A stretch of DNA of 64,000 nucleotides from OM182 bacterium (GCA_004213835.1 SHAE01000001.1:1-64000); one strand, 5' to 3'; counted from the stretch's first letter, positions 9,506 through 21,891 are shown. The notes: generated by a model not told the origin, from the letters alone. Translations and numbers: made by a program.

Positions 9506-9993
9506 TGCGGAATATGCGAGAAACGGAACAGTGGGGCGCCCTAGTTTGCTTGGGCGCCGGCGGTATTTTGTGCGTGGGTTTGGTGGTGGAGTTCGCTTTG
9601 GGATTGGCACCTTGCCCGCTGTGCATGATGCAGCGCATATGGTTTGCGCTGGCTGGCGTCGTCGCGTTGATCGGCCTAACGCACAATCCAAGGTGGGGAA
9701 TCTACCCCTTGCTTAGCGCACTTTGCGCAGGCATTGGCGGCGGCTTTGCTATTCGACAGCTTTGGTTACAGAGCCTTCCAGCCGACCAAGTGCCAAGCTG
9801 TGGACCGGATCTGTCCTATATGATTGATGCCTTCCCACTCGGCGAACTACTGACCGCCATGACGTCGGGCACGGGTGACTGCGCTGCCGTTTACGACGTA
9901 ATTCCGCTCATGAGTATTGCCGGATGGGCCTTATTAGGCTTCGTCATTCTCTTTGCCGCCAGCGTCATGCAACTGCGTCAGGGACTGCGCTAG
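9505..9993 (+). CDS. dsbB: Disulfide bond formation protein DsbB
   Basis: This 162-residue inner-membrane protein with four predicted membrane helices reoxidises DsbA and passes electrons to ubiquinone. Both cysteine pairs are present: CPLC at 37-40 in the first periplasmic loop and Cys99/Cys126 in the second. The ATG at 9505 overlaps the stop of the upstream reductase gene (TGATG). A DsbA-type partner with an unusual CVHC active site is encoded at 53161-53814. Upstream coupling to a quinone oxidoreductase is suggestive, since DsbB needs quinone, but a functional link is inference. Confidence 0.92.
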   Translation: MRNMRETEQWGALVCLGAGGILCVGLVVEFALGLAPCPLCMMQRIWFALAGVVALIGLTHNPRWGIYPLLSALCAGIGGGFAIRQLWLQSLPADQVPSCGPDLSYMIDAFPLGELLTAMTSGTGDCAAVYDVIPLMSIAGWALLGFVILFAASVMQLRQGLR

Positions 9994-10192
9994 ACCTATC
10001 CCGCGCGCCCCTAGCTTAGAGCGTCGTGCAGCGTGCCAGAACGTTTCAGCAAGGCCCAGAAACGTAGATTTGGGGGAGCGCTAAAACTGCCACTGGTCTC
10101 GCTGGGCCTGACGCTGCTATATTTCCCGCCCTTTTTCGTGGTGGGTGCCAAGTATTCATCGCCTCGGGTTTTGTTTTGGTTTTGGAAGTCAT

Positions 10193-10951
10193 ATGGCGCA
10201 GTCAGTCGTTAACATTTTGGTCGTCAACAGCAAGGGTGGCTGCGGTAAAACGACGGTGGCCACTAACCTTGCTGCTGCCTATGCCAACGACGGCAAGAAG
10301 GTCGCGCTATTTGACTGTGATCGTCAGGCCAGCGCCCAACATTGGGTCGGCGCTCGGGGCTTGGATTTGCCGAGCATAGATCTTTATCAGCGGCCTGAGC
10401 CCACGCAAATCGACCAAGGCGCCATGGGTCAGTACGACACTTGCGTATTCGATTCGGGTCCCGGCATCTCGACGCAGCCAAGCCTGCATGCGGAATTTGA
10501 AAGCCTGCTGAGGCTTAGCGACGTCATCGTCGTGCCCATGCTGTCTTCGGCTTGGGACATACAGGCAGGCGAGCATTTTGTTACCCAACTGATGACTCAG
10601 CGCGTCTGGCGCGCAGCACCGAAGCCCATCGCGGTTGTTGGAAATCGCGTCAATGGCAATCTCGCCGGCCAACAAAAGCTGCAGCATTTTTTGAGCTGCC
10701 TTGATGTGCCCGCGGTGTCACAATTTCGCGAATCACCTGTCTACGCCGAGGCCGGAGATAGCGGCCAGGGCATTGTGGAGATGAAGCGCAATCGGGCCGC
10801 TCGAAAGGAATTCAAAGCGTGGCATACCCTACTCGGCTGGATCGATGAACAAACGCTTACGGCAACATCGAAACGCCTCCCTGCGATGCCCTTGGCAGCC
10901 TCACGCGCAGACCGGCGCACAAACGACGATGCCACTACGGAGCGCGCCTAA
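10193..10951 (+). CDS. Orphan ParA-family ATPase
   Basis: This 252-residue P-loop ATPase has the deviant Walker A KGGCGKTT at 14-21, including the signature lysine needed for dimerisation, the A' motif DCDRQASAQHW (41-51) and a modified Walker B, VFDSGP (85-90), where chromosomal ParA proteins normally have a D-x-PP pattern. I chose the ATG at 10193, just before the first strand of the fold. No parB, parS-like array or plasmid gene is nearby, so this is not a canonical partition locus. Such orphans position other cargo (chemosensory arrays, carboxysomes, flagella or division factors), but the cargo here is unknown. The C-terminal 30 residues are rich in Arg and Ala and look disordered. Confidence 0.85.
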   Translation: MAQSVVNILVVNSKGGCGKTTVATNLAAAYANDGKKVALFDCDRQASAQHWVGARGLDLPSIDLYQRPEPTQIDQGAMGQYDTCVFDSGPGISTQPSLHAEFESLLRLSDVIVVPMLSSAWDIQAGEHFVTQLMTQRVWRAAPKPIAVVGNRVNGNLAGQQKLQHFLSCLDVPAVSQFRESPVYAEAGDSGQGIVEMKRNRAARKEFKAWHTLLGWIDEQTLTATSKRLPAMPLAASRADRRTNDDATTERA

Positions 10952-11040
10952 GCGCCCCGAACTTGCGACAAGCACCTGCGTCAAGTACTCGCGTCTCGAC
11001 GGGTGACAACCCTTTCCCTGACAACATAGTTTGCTAATCC

Positions 11041-13954
<2,914 letters not shown>

Positions 13955-14024
13955 AATCCCGCCAATTGACGCAAACCTAGGGCGGTTCCACATCCACTAT
14001 TGCGGGACAGCCAGCAAATAACGG

Positions 14025-14033
14025 TGCTACAAT
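14025..14033 (+). promoter_or_regulatory. trxA promoter, extended -10
   Basis: TG-C-TACAAT (TACAAT at 14028-14033 with TG at 14025-14026) is an extended -10 element 45 bases before the trxA ATG, with a weak -35. A run of seven T follows it. A GGAG ribosome binding site precedes the ATG. Confidence 0.5.
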
Positions 14034-14078
14034 TTTTTTACGGGTGCGAAACCATTTGATCAATTCTGGAGAATTTTC

Positions 14079-14405
14079 ATGAGCGATAACATCGTGTACA
14101 CAAGCGATGACGGCTTCGACGCCGATGTACTGGGCGCTGATAAGCCGGTGTTGGTTGATTATTGGGCGGAGTGGTGTGGTCCCTGCAAGATGATCGCACC
14201 CATTTTGGACGAGATCGCGGACGAATATTCTGATCGTCTGAAAATCTGCAAGTTGGACATCGATGCCAATCAGGCGACCCCACCCAAGTATGGAATTCGC
14301 GGTATTCCTACTTTGATGCTATTCAAGAATGGCGAGGTCGAGGCCACCAAGGTTGGCGCGCTGAGTAAGTCACAGCTGCAGGCCTTTTTAGACAGCAACA
14401 TTTAA
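14079..14405 (+). CDS. trxA: Thioredoxin 1
   Basis: This 108-residue thioredoxin has the canonical active site WCGPC at 32-36 and the cis-proline loop RGIPTLMLF near residue 75. It reduces disulfides in cytoplasmic proteins such as ribonucleotide reductase and methionine sulfoxide reductase, and is itself reduced by thioredoxin reductase. It has its own extended -10 promoter and a clear terminator, so it is probably monocistronic. The trxA-rho order is conserved in gammaproteobacteria. Confidence 0.97.
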   Translation: MSDNIVYTSDDGFDADVLGADKPVLVDYWAEWCGPCKMIAPILDEIADEYSDRLKICKLDIDANQATPPKYGIRGIPTLMLFKNGEVEATKVGALSKSQLQAFLDSNI

Positions 14406-14422
14406 GGCAACTATCAGGCAAC

Positions 14423-14445
14423 GGCATCCAGCCCTATGCCTTTTT
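14423..14445 (+). terminator. Intrinsic terminator of trxA
   Basis: GGCAT (14423-14427) pairs with ATGCC (14436-14440) and is followed by TTTTT. An outer pair CAGGCA/TGCCTG can extend the structure. It lies 18 bases after the trxA stop. Confidence 0.6.
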
Positions 14446-14483
14446 GCCTGCAGCACAGCGGTTTTTTAATTACAGATTGCGTC

Positions 14484-14511
14484 TTGACCCAAGGCGCAAA
14501 AACCATACACT
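14484..14511 (+). promoter_or_regulatory. rho promoter
   Basis: TTGACC (14484-14489) and TACACT (14506-14511), with a 16-base spacer, form a reasonable sigma-70 promoter downstream of the trxA terminator. It would give a leader of about 125 bases before the rho ATG. Confidence 0.5.
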
Positions 14512-14521
14512 GCATTTCGTT

Positions 14522-14561
14522 GGCTCTAGAGAGGAGCCGGGATCCACGCCCGGACTGAGCC
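14522..14561 (+). promoter_or_regulatory. Competing hairpins in the rho leader
   Basis: GGCTC (14522-14526) can pair with GAGCC at 14534-14538 or with GAGCC at 14557-14561; the second fold encloses a hairpin CCGGG/CCCGG (14537-14541 with 14549-14553). The first fold and the inner hairpin share bases 14537-14538 and exclude each other. Rho of E. coli is autoregulated by attenuation in its leader, so this may be a related device; that is inference. Confidence 0.35.
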
Positions 14562-14640
14562 AAGCTTTCTATTCTTTTTCAAATCACATCGCCTAACACC
14601 TGTTGGCGCGTAAAAACCTAACCACCGGTTCTCATCTCCT

Positions 14641-15903
14641 ATGGCTATGCACCTATCTGACTTAAAAATTAAACCTATTACAGAACTCATCGATACCGCC
14701 CGGGAAATGGGCCTAGAAAATGTCGGGCGATCTCGTAAACAAGAAGTGATCGCCGCAATTGTGCGAAAACTGGCAAAAAACGGTGAGGACATATACGGCG
14801 AAGGTACCCTGGAAATTCTGCAGGATGGGTTTGGCTTTTTGCGCTCCGCCGACAGTTCCTACTTGGCTGGACCTGATGACATCTACGTATCACCGAGTCA
14901 GGTCAGGCGCTTTAACCTACGCACTGGCGACAGCATCGCCGGAAAAATCAGGCCACCCAAGGATGGCGAACGATACTTTGCGCTACTGAAGGTCGATGAA
15001 ATCAACTTCAGCGAAGTGAACAACAAAACGCACAAGGTGCTGTTTGAAAACCTCACCCCCTTGTTTCCCGATGATCGCCTGCAGCTGGAGCGCGGCAACG
15101 GCAGCACCGAAGACCTCACCGCACGTATCGTCGATCTGGTTGCTCCCATCGGCAAAGGCCAACGCGCCCTAGTCGTATCGCCGCCAAAGGCCGGTAAAAC
15201 CTTGGTGCTGCAAAATATCGCGCAATCCATTACGTCTAAAAATCCAGAAGTAGTGCTGATCGTTCTGCTGATTGATGAACGTCCGGAAGAAGTCACCGAG
15301 ATGCAGCGCTCCGTGCGCGGCGAGGTCGTAGCCTCCACCTTCGATGAACCGCCCTCGCGCCATGTGCAGGTTGCCGAGATGGTGATCGAAAAAGCCAAAC
15401 GCTTGGTAGAGCACAAAAAAGACGTGGTGATCCTATTGGATTCCATTACCCGCCTAGCGCGCGCCTACAACACCATCGTGCCGTCATCCGGCAAAGTCCT
15501 GACCGGGGGTGTCGATGCCCACGCGCTAGAGCGGCCCAAACGATTTTTTGGCGCGGCGCGAAACGTTGAAGAAGGCGGTAGCTTGACCATCGTTGCAACG
15601 GCGCTGGTCGATACCGGCTCGAAGATGGACGAAGTCATTTACGAGGAATTCAAAGGCACGGGTAACCAAGAGCTTCACTTGGAGCGCAAGATCGCCGAGA
15701 AACGAGTCTATCCAGCCATCAATATCCGGCGCTCGGCGACACGCCGAGAAGAGCTGCTGATGTCCGAGGAAGAGCTCCAGCGGGTCTGGATTCTGCGCAA
15801 GCTGCTTCACGATATGGATGACATCGCAGCGATTGAATTCATCCTCGATAAGCTCAAAGACACCAAGACGAATGACGAGTTCTTTAGCTCGATGCGCCGC
15901 TAG
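14641..15903 (+). CDS. rho: Transcription termination factor Rho
   Basis: This 420-residue hexameric RNA helicase ends transcription at C-rich unstructured sites. The N-terminal helical and cold-shock-like RNA-binding domain ([25 protein letters not shown]) is followed by the ATPase core with P-loop PPKAGKT at 181-187, [13 protein letters not shown], the Q-loop region near [11 protein letters not shown], and the R-loop. Translation could begin at 14641 or two codons later (14647). The 3' end overlaps the convergent hemY gene by 20 bases. No unusual insertion domain is present. Confidence 0.97.
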   Translation: MAMHLSDLKIKPITELIDTAREMGLENVGRSRKQEVIAAIVRKLAKNGEDIYGEGTLEILQDGFGFLRSADSSYLAGPDDIYVSPSQVRRFNLRTGDSIAGKIRPPKDGERYFALLKVDEINFSEVNNKTHKVLFENLTPLFPDDRLQLERGNGSTEDLTARIVDLVAPIGKGQRALVVSPPKAGKTLVLQNIAQSITSKNPEVVLIVLLIDERPEEVTEMQRSVRGEVVASTFDEPPSRHVQVAEMVIEKAKRLVEHKKDVVILLDSITRLARAYNTIVPSSGKVLTGGVDAHALERPKRFFGAARNVEEGGSLTIVATALVDTGSKMDEVIYEEFKGTGNQELHLERKIAEKRVYPAINIRRSATRREELLMSEEELQRVWILRKLLHDMDDIAAIEFILDKLKDTKTNDEFFSSMRR

Positions 15904-17086
15904 CATTCATCGATACAGAGCTGGTCAAGTTGAGCTTGCCCAGTTCCAGCGTGATCAGCTGCAACAACTCATTCCCCTCAGACGATTCGCTGCCCGCCTG
16001 TTGCACTGCGCTACCCACGGCTTTCGCCGCTAACACCAAGTGCTTGTGCGCCTGAGTATGCTGTCCGTTGGCACGTGACAATCGTCCAAGCGCCAACAGC
16101 AACTCAGGATCATCGGCCTTTTTTGCCAACCAGCCATGCAGTTGCTCGATAGCAGCAGCCAATTGCGCGGCAGTATTGATTTCTCCATAGGCTCTTACCA
16201 GACTAGAAAGCCATCGCTTACTCAGTACCTGCTGAATCAGTTCTCTGGCCGCCTGTGGTTTGCCCTGTGTTGCCAACATCTCGGCGAATAACCCAATGGT
16301 GGTCGCATCTGCTTGCCACTGTTTCGGCAATCCTCTCAACCCAATGCGCCAAGCTGGCTTATCCTGCTGCATGGCAGCGATAGAATCTGCCATGGCCTTG
16401 CCTGCTCGCAGCAGCGGCATTTGCCCGCGGAAGGTTTCGGCCTTGAGTACGCCTTGCCTCTCCGCGACCGGCCAATGGGAACTCACGTCAGACCACTTGG
16501 CGTTTTGAATATGACTCCACAGCAACAGACCCGCCTGTTCTGTGGAGCGTGGTAATTTGGCCAAGGGTATTGCAGCGCCGTCAAACACGCCGGCTTGTAG
16601 TTGCCACCGCGCCACGCCCAGCTCGAGAGACTCACTGTGCTGCGGTTGGTTTGCTGACACGCTTTGCTGCAATTGCTGCAATGCACTGTCTTCCCCTGCC
16701 TGAACAAAATGCCATGCCTGTATCAGCAAGGCTTCAAGCTGTCGGTCACTCTCAACGCGAGCACTTTTAACAGCCATTGCCGCACCTCGCAGATCACCTC
16801 GCGCAAAGGCGAGGACGCCTTGCTGCCAGCTATCGCTAGCCTTGCTGTGCTGGCGCTCGGCTCGCCACTTGGCAAATACACCAGCACTTAACAGCAAGTG
16901 ACGAACACCGGCATAGAGGACAAAGACTATGAACACCAGCATGAGCAGGGTAAGGACGCCAGCTGCGATGCTGCTTTCAAATACCAGATCGCCAGCACGA
17001 ATGAGTACATAACCCGGGTCGTTGAGTAGCGTAGCGCCGGCCAAGGCGCCCAATACCACGGTGCTGAGCACCCAAAACCATTTCAT
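15884..17086 (-). CDS. hemY: HemY: haem-biosynthesis-associated membrane TPR protein
   Basis: This 400-residue protein has two N-terminal membrane helices (about 1-22 and 39-65) followed by a long Ala/Leu/Gln-rich helical region with the look of tetratricopeptide repeats (for example [22 protein letters not shown]). It is the proteobacterial HemY that follows hemX; its role is linked to late porphyrin synthesis but it is not protoporphyrinogen oxidase. It starts in an ATGA overlap with the hemX stop and ends overlapping rho by 20 bases tail to tail. Confidence 0.85.
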   Translation of the reverse strand: MKWFWVLSTVVLGALAGATLLNDPGYVLIRAGDLVFESSIAAGVLTLLMLVFIVFVLYAGVRHLLLSAGVFAKWRAERQHSKASDSWQQGVLAFARGDLRGAAMAVKSARVESDRQLEALLIQAWHFVQAGEDSALQQLQQSVSANQPQHSESLELGVARWQLQAGVFDGAAIPLAKLPRSTEQAGLLLWSHIQNAKWSDVSSHWPVAERQGVLKAETFRGQMPLLRAGKAMADSIAAMQQDKPAWRIGLRGLPKQWQADATTIGLFAEMLATQGKPQAARELIQQVLSKRWLSSLVRAYGEINTAAQLAAAIEQLHGWLAKKADDPELLLALGRLSRANGQHTQAHKHLVLAAKAVGSAVQQAGSESSEGNELLQLITLELGKLNLTSSVSMNASGASS

Positions 17087-18177
17087 CGGTAGGCTTCCAT
17101 CAATCGCGTCAGCTCGCCCAGGGATCCGGATATGCTGGGCACCGGAGCAGTCAGTGGCTCATCGAGCATGGCCGATAGAGACGCCATGTACTGCTGCAGC
17201 CGCGGATCTGAGGGTGGCGCCAGACGCTGAGCGGCGGCTACCGCATCATTTATGCTGGCCTGATAGGCGTCGCTTTGTCGTCTTAATGCAGCGACCTGGG
17301 CTCGTTCCAGTGCCGCCATAACCGACCGCCGCGCCGCCATGGTTTCCTCAGGTCCTAGGGTACTTGCAGCGATAGCACTCGGTTCGGTCACGAGTTCCGA
17401 TAGGTCGGTGATACGCACAAATTTTTCCAGTTCCCGCGCAACGGCGGCGAGCGATGTGATGGGCTGCTCGCTGGCAGGCGTACTTGACGCGGTCTTGAGC
17501 TGCAGCGCCTCACGCACCGTAGGCACGCTATCAGCCAGTGCCTGCAAGCGCAGGAAAATACCTTGCACATCGACCGGCCTCACTTGCTGCAGTGCCAGTA
17601 TTTCTTGAGCGAGGGCTGAGCGCACGGGCAGTAAATCGTACTCGTCCTGCTTGGCCGAACTTTGTACAGCCTGCAATACCTCATCGGCACGCACTAGCGT
17701 TTGTCGGGCAACCTGCACATCGCCTTCAAACTGCAGCCAGTAGTTGGCCATACGCAGCAAAAATGCCGCCTCGGATAAACGCCATTGGCGGGGTGTGGTC
17801 GGTTTGTTGGCCTCGGCCATGGCCAGGCTCTCGGCAACAGCGCCGCGCAAATCCTCTTGCACGCTCAAGTTTTGCTCCTTGAGATCCTCACCAAGGTTAA
17901 CTACCGAGCGCTCGGCAGCCGTCATGGCGGCGTCCAGCTCCTGCCGCATCTGCTGTTCAAGATCAGACAGCGCTGCCTGAGTTTGCGCGGTTTGACTGAC
18001 AAATGGCTGCAGATAAATCAGCTGATAGCCCAAATACCCGGCTGTGCCCAAGGCGACGACAGCGATCATTAATGAGATTCGAGCCGTCCAATTGCGTGCG
18101 GGCTTGGTTGGAGCTTTAGCAACCTCACTTGGCTTAGCGGCTTCGCTCGAGGGGTCAGAAGCGGGCTTATCGGTCAT
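17083..18177 (-). CDS. hemX: HemX-like membrane protein
   Basis: This 364-residue protein has a short cytoplasmic Pro/Ala/Ser-rich N-terminus, one membrane helix (about 32-54) and a periplasmic helical region with coiled-coil character. The WRLSEAAFLLRMANYWLQF block is typical of proteobacterial HemX, annotated in the past as uroporphyrinogen-III C-methyltransferase without good evidence; no methyltransferase motif is visible here. It overlaps hemD by 11 bases and hemY by four, so hemC-D-X-Y form one operon. It may organise haem enzymes at the membrane (inference). Confidence 0.85.
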   Translation of the reverse strand: MTDKPASDPSSEAAKPSEVAKAPTKPARNWTARISLMIAVVALGTAGYLGYQLIYLQPFVSQTAQTQAALSDLEQQMRQELDAAMTAAERSVVNLGEDLKEQNLSVQEDLRGAVAESLAMAEANKPTTPRQWRLSEAAFLLRMANYWLQFEGDVQVARQTLVRADEVLQAVQSSAKQDEYDLLPVRSALAQEILALQQVRPVDVQGIFLRLQALADSVPTVREALQLKTASSTPASEQPITSLAAVARELEKFVRITDLSELVTEPSAIAASTLGPEETMAARRSVMAALERAQVAALRRQSDAYQASINDAVAAAQRLAPPSDPRLQQYMASLSAMLDEPLTAPVPSISGSLGELTRLMEAYR

Positions 18178-18874
18178 GATCTATCCTTGCGCAGGCATCT
18201 TTGACAGCCTCGGTATCTGAGGCTTCGCATATCAAAACCTTGGTCCACTTGCGTTCACGGGCATAGTCAGCGACGCGTTCTGATGCGGCCACTAGCATTG
18301 TCGTTTGCCGAGGGATTTTCAACGGCTCTAGCGCCGCATCTACCTGCTGAAGTCCATGGATGGAGCCGACCCAGATCGCCTTGGGCAGGAAGCCACTTGG
18401 CAATGCCAACTGCTTTTTCTGTCGTCGATACAGACTAAAGCGCTGCAACTGGCAGCGCTGGGCCAAAGTATTGGCGACCAGATCACGTCCGCCCTCGCCG
18501 GTCAGCAGCCAGACCCTCTGCGACGGCTGCAGCGCCCGCACGTGTGACATTGCCAACAAACCTTCCGAATTCGCTACTTGCGGCGTGTGCACCTGCAGCG
18601 CGCCGTGTTCGATCAGGCGAGCCGCTGTCGTCTTGCCAATCGCGAGCGCCACGGCACCCCGATGGGTGGGTTGGAAGTAGTGGTCTAGGTAGGCGGCCAC
18701 CGCATGCTGAGACAACGCAATGATGAGATCGGGCTTGTCTTCAGGAAAGGGTTGCGAAGGGGTCAGGCGTTCGATCAGCGTCACACTCTCGCAGATCGCC
18801 GACTGCCCATGTCGCTGCAGCTGCGCTGCCAGCCTGCTGGCGCTGGGTTCGCTATAGGTAATCCAATGCGTCAT
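18167..18874 (-). CDS. hemD: Uroporphyrinogen-III synthase
   Basis: This 235-residue enzyme cyclises hydroxymethylbilane to uroporphyrinogen III with inversion of ring D. Sequence conservation in HemD is always low; the PDLIIALSQHAV segment, the IGKTTAARL motif, the LTGEGGRD block and the C-terminal LVAASERVADYA pattern fit the two-domain fold. Its position directly after hemC (nine-base gap) and before hemX makes the call secure. It overlaps hemX by 11 bases. Confidence 0.88.
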   Translation of the reverse strand: MTHWITYSEPSASRLAAQLQRHGQSAICESVTLIERLTPSQPFPEDKPDLIIALSQHAVAAYLDHYFQPTHRGAVALAIGKTTAARLIEHGALQVHTPQVANSEGLLAMSHVRALQPSQRVWLLTGEGGRDLVANTLAQRCQLQRFSLYRRQKKQLALPSGFLPKAIWVGSIHGLQQVDAALEPLKIPRQTTMLVAASERVADYARERKWTKVLICEASDTEAVKDACARIDHDR

Positions 18875-18883
18875 GTAAGAGGC

Positions 18884-19798
18884 TTAGACGTGTCGCGCAT
18901 TAGCCAGAATGCTGTCGGCACCTTGGGAGAGCAGTTGTTCAACTAGCCTTTGCGCCAGCGGGCCCGGCTCGGCGCCATGACCCTCTGCACGTAAAACGCG
19001 GGAGCCATCGGCCTGGGCAACCAGTGCGCGCAAATGTATCTCACCGTTTGTCGTCAATTCGGCATGGGCCGCGACAGGCAATGCACAATCGGCGCCAAGA
19101 CCAGCACTAATACCTCTCTCTGCTTCCACACAACGCGCCACATCCTTATCAATCAACGTTTCCAATAGTGCCTGCACAGGACTATCGGTGACGATTTCGA
19201 TACCTAGCGCTCCCTGTCCCGGTGCGGGTAAACACTGGGCAACAGAGAACGGATATGCATCCGACCGAGCCAAACCAAGTCTCGACAAACCCGCTTGTGC
19301 CAGAACGATGGCATCGAATTCGCCACCATCCAGTTTGCTCAAGCGTGTTTGGACATTGCCTCGAATGCTGTCGACGCGGAGATCTGGGCGCATGGCCAGC
19401 AGTTGCGCCTGACGGCGTGGGCTAGACGAGCCGACTCTTGCATTTGGTGGCAGCGCGGCCACACCCTCGGGCTCGCCAAGGAGCACATCACGCACATCGT
19501 CTCGATACCCAATAAGGGGCAGACTAAAACCTTCAGGTAGGTGTGCTGGCAGGTCCTTAACCGAGTGCACGGCGAGGTCAGCGCGTCCTTCCAACATGGC
19601 AACTTCGAGCTCTTTGATGAACAGACCCTTGCCGCCAATTTCTTTAAGTGGGGCGTTGAGCCAACGATCGCCTTGGGTGGTCATACCCAGCAGGTGTACC
19701 GTGAGGTTTGGGTGTGCCTCGATCAGTCTGTCGCGGATGAAGTTCGCTTGCCAAAGTGCCAGGGCACTCTCGCGTGTCGCAATGGTGATTTCTTTCAT
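18884..19798 (-). CDS. hemC: Hydroxymethylbilane synthase (porphobilinogen deaminase)
   Basis: This 304-residue enzyme polymerises four porphobilinogens to hydroxymethylbilane on a covalent dipyrromethane cofactor. The cofactor cysteine is Cys238 in LGADCALPVAAHA. Other family blocks are ATRESALALWQA (7-18), GGKGLFIKELE (55-65), HSVKDLP (78-84), GSSSPRRQAQL (123-133) and PAPGQGALGIE (191-201). It begins eight bases after the algR stop on the same strand, as in Pseudomonas, where hemCD expression can be linked to algR transcription. Confidence 0.96.
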   Translation of the reverse strand: MKEITIATRESALALWQANFIRDRLIEAHPNLTVHLLGMTTQGDRWLNAPLKEIGGKGLFIKELEVAMLEGRADLAVHSVKDLPAHLPEGFSLPLIGYRDDVRDVLLGEPEGVAALPPNARVGSSSPRRQAQLLAMRPDLRVDSIRGNVQTRLSKLDGGEFDAIVLAQAGLSRLGLARSDAYPFSVAQCLPAPGQGALGIEIVTDSPVQALLETLIDKDVARCVEAERGISAGLGADCALPVAAHAELTTNGEIHLRALVAQADGSRVLRAEGHGAEPGPLAQRLVEQLLSQGADSILANARHV

Positions 19799-19805
19799 CG
19801 CCTAA

Positions 19806-20534
19806 TTATAGACGACGAATCACCTTACGGATTGTCGGCAAATGCCTTCGGCTTACGTCAACGAGTTCATCGACGTCGTGCATTCGTACACCCAGTTGGC
19901 CTTGCACGTCTTTTTCTAAACCGATGATGTGGTTGGTTGACACCAATGCATTGCGATGGACTCTAGAAAAGAGGTCGGGAAATTCTTCCTCCAGCTCGCG
20001 CAGCGTTTCATCAATGATCACCTCGCCCTTCACATGACGCACTGAAACGTATTTTTGATCGGCTTTGAGATAGCGGATGTCGCTGATGTTCACCAGCTCA
20101 ACGCCCTTATACGTTCGCGCACAAACATGGGTTCGCCGATTGGCATCGATGTTTTTCACCGCCGCCATTTGCATACGGTTGAGCCGCACGCTGTTGTTAA
20201 AGGCGCGGAACAAATCGGCGCGACGCACCGGTTTCAGCGAATATCCGACCGCCTGTAGTTCGAAAGCCTGAATTGCATGCTCTTCATAGGCGGTACAAAA
20301 AATCACCGCCGGGGGCTCTTCCAGCGTCAAAAAATGTTGCGCTGTTTCGATCCCGTCCATGCCAGGCATACGGATATCAAGTAAGCATACATCCGGACGC
20401 AGTTTTTCACTTTGTTTGATTGCTTCCTGTCCAGAAGCGACGTCTGCTACGACCTCGTGCTGCCCGTCGGTCTCGATCATCCGTCTCAAGCGATCACGGG
20501 CCAATGTTTCATCGTCTACGATCAATATACGCAT
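19806..20534 (-). CDS. algR: LytTR-type response regulator AlgR
   Basis: This 242-residue regulator has a CheY-like receiver (DDE at 7-9, phosphoacceptor Asp53 in LLDIRMPGMDG) and a C-terminal LytTR DNA-binding domain (ISDIRYLKADQKYVSVRH, then FSRVHRNALVSTNHI). In Pseudomonas AlgR controls alginate, type IV pili and virulence genes with the kinase AlgZ (FimS); here its targets are unknown. I chose the ATG at 20534, exactly at the receiver start, with GAGGGGG upstream. Unlike a tight operon, it lies 231 bases after algZ. It is followed within eight bases by hemC. Confidence 0.92.
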   Translation of the reverse strand: MRILIVDDETLARDRLRRMIETDGQHEVVADVASGQEAIKQSEKLRPDVCLLDIRMPGMDGIETAQHFLTLEEPPAVIFCTAYEEHAIQAFELQAVGYSLKPVRRADLFRAFNNSVRLNRMQMAAVKNIDANRRTHVCARTYKGVELVNISDIRYLKADQKYVSVRHVKGEVIIDETLRELEEEFPDLFSRVHRNALVSTNHIIGLEKDVQGQLGVRMHDVDELVDVSRRHLPTIRKVIRRL

Positions 20535-20765
20535 GAGTTTGATCGCCCCCTCTCTCGTTCTCCCATCGCCCTTGATCGTGTATCGCCCACCGTTCCATGA
20601 GCGTATCGCCATAGGCGCCTTGCCATTCCCCTGACATGGCAGCGAGCGTCGAAGCAGTCGCCATGCCGTCTGTCTTGTTGTCGCTGCCTTCGATCATACC
20701 AATCGGAGCGACATTTCAGTGCTCATATTGGCACCTAATACCGTTGATCCTCTTTTTTATGCACC
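20535..20765 (-). other. Gap between algZ and algR
   Basis: This 231-base gap has no convincing gene. Just after the algZ stop, the octamer CAACGGTA occurs twice within about 45 bases, near copies of GGTGC. The length suggests that algR may have its own promoter here, but I could not identify a good -35/-10 pair. Confidence 0.3.
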
Positions 20766-21857
20766 CTATATGATTTTTGGTACCGTTGGGCACCTTAGCT
20801 CGGCTTGGAAGCGGTCGGAGCCTTGCTTTGTGACCAGCTTCGCACTTTCACCGTAAACCATATCCAATCGCTGTCGAATGTTATCGATCGCAATGTGATT
20901 TCCCTTGGTAGGCGGCCTGGGTCGGCCTGGACTACCGTCGCCATCGACCAGCTTGGCGGGCGCCTCCTGCATCAGCGGGTTGGTGATTCGAGCAATCATG
21001 GTGTCGTCGGTGAAATAGACCTCTACCCGAATGGTGCCCCCTTCTGGCAAAGGCTGAATGCCATGATAGATGGCGTTTTCGAGCAAAGGCTGCAAGATCA
21101 ATAGCGGCATTTCGGCTGCCGCCGGAGCCGTCTCAACCTGCCACTGCACCCGCAATCTTTCACCCAGTCGCAGCGACTCAATATGCAAATATCGCTGGCA
21201 TAGGTCGAGCTCTTCCGAAATTCGAACGAATGTGCCAGCACGCTGCAAACTGGCTCGAAAGAGTTCAGATAAGTCTTCAACGACTTGCTCCGCCTTGTCT
21301 GGGTTCACCGGAATTAAGCTGGCAATCACATTCATGCTGTTGAACAAAAAATGGGGTCGTATACGCGACTGCAGCGCCTGTATCTTGGCAGTTTGCTCGG
21401 CAGCCTTTCGTACGCGCAATCGATGCCGCATGGTCGATTGCCTGAGCATAAAAGCCACCAAAAAATTGGCGAAAAGCATGCGCCTGATCAAGAGATCCTG
21501 AGGATTTTGCAGCTCGCCAAACAGGTGAAGCTGCACGAGGTGCGCAAAAATCACTACGCCGTTGATCGCAGAAAAAACCAAGATGACGCCACCGACAAAA
21601 CTCAGTCGGTGAAACAATCGCCCGCAAAGTAGAACAGCCACCACGCACCCTGGAACCACAATAGCAGCAAACTCCGCAGCGCTTAAAACGCTCAGGCCAG
21701 TCGCTGGGCGGCCAGCGAAAATGAAGACCAACGAAACGGCAATCGACGCGGCGAATATGCCTGCCTCACCGTCCGGTGAGAACGTTGGCGCGATCAGTCG
21801 TCTAGTGTGTTCAGTTGTGCCGCTCTGTGCGGTTCTTGGTTCGCGCATCACCGTCAT
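20766..21857 (-). CDS. algZ: LytS-family sensor histidine kinase AlgZ
   Basis: This 363-residue kinase has an N-terminal membrane domain with four hydrophobic helices (about 32-140), a short helical linker, the His_kinase phosphoacceptor block with His169 in [12 protein letters not shown], and a C-terminal ATPase region ([17 protein letters not shown] as the N box). This is the short LytS/YehU-type kinase paired with LytTR regulators and matches AlgZ/FimS. A GGGGGG ribosome site precedes the ATG at 21857. It is divergent from argH across 83 bases and sits upstream of algR. Confidence 0.9.
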   Translation of the reverse strand: MTVMREPRTAQSGTTEHTRRLIAPTFSPDGEAGIFAASIAVSLVFIFAGRPATGLSVLSAAEFAAIVVPGCVVAVLLCGRLFHRLSFVGGVILVFSAINGVVIFAHLVQLHLFGELQNPQDLLIRRMLFANFLVAFMLRQSTMRHRLRVRKAAEQTAKIQALQSRIRPHFLFNSMNVIASLIPVNPDKAEQVVEDLSELFRASLQRAGTFVRISEELDLCQRYLHIESLRLGERLRVQWQVETAPAAAEMPLLILQPLLENAIYHGIQPLPEGGTIRVEVYFTDDTMIARITNPLMQEAPAKLVDGDGSPGRPRPPTKGNHIAIDNIRQRLDMVYGESAKLVTKQGSDRFQAELRCPTVPKII

Positions 21858-21891
21858 CCCCCCAAATGAACCGCCAGCAACTGACGGACAT

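Noticed and set aside
10193-10951. ParA gene as evidence of an integrated plasmid or a chromosomal partition locus
   Set aside because: No parB, replication gene, parS-like repeat or other plasmid gene is nearby, and flanking genes are core.
13955-14078. Expected ppk/ppx genes between hemB and trxA
   Set aside because: Pseudomonas has polyphosphate genes here, but this gap is 124 bases long and contains only the trxA promoter.
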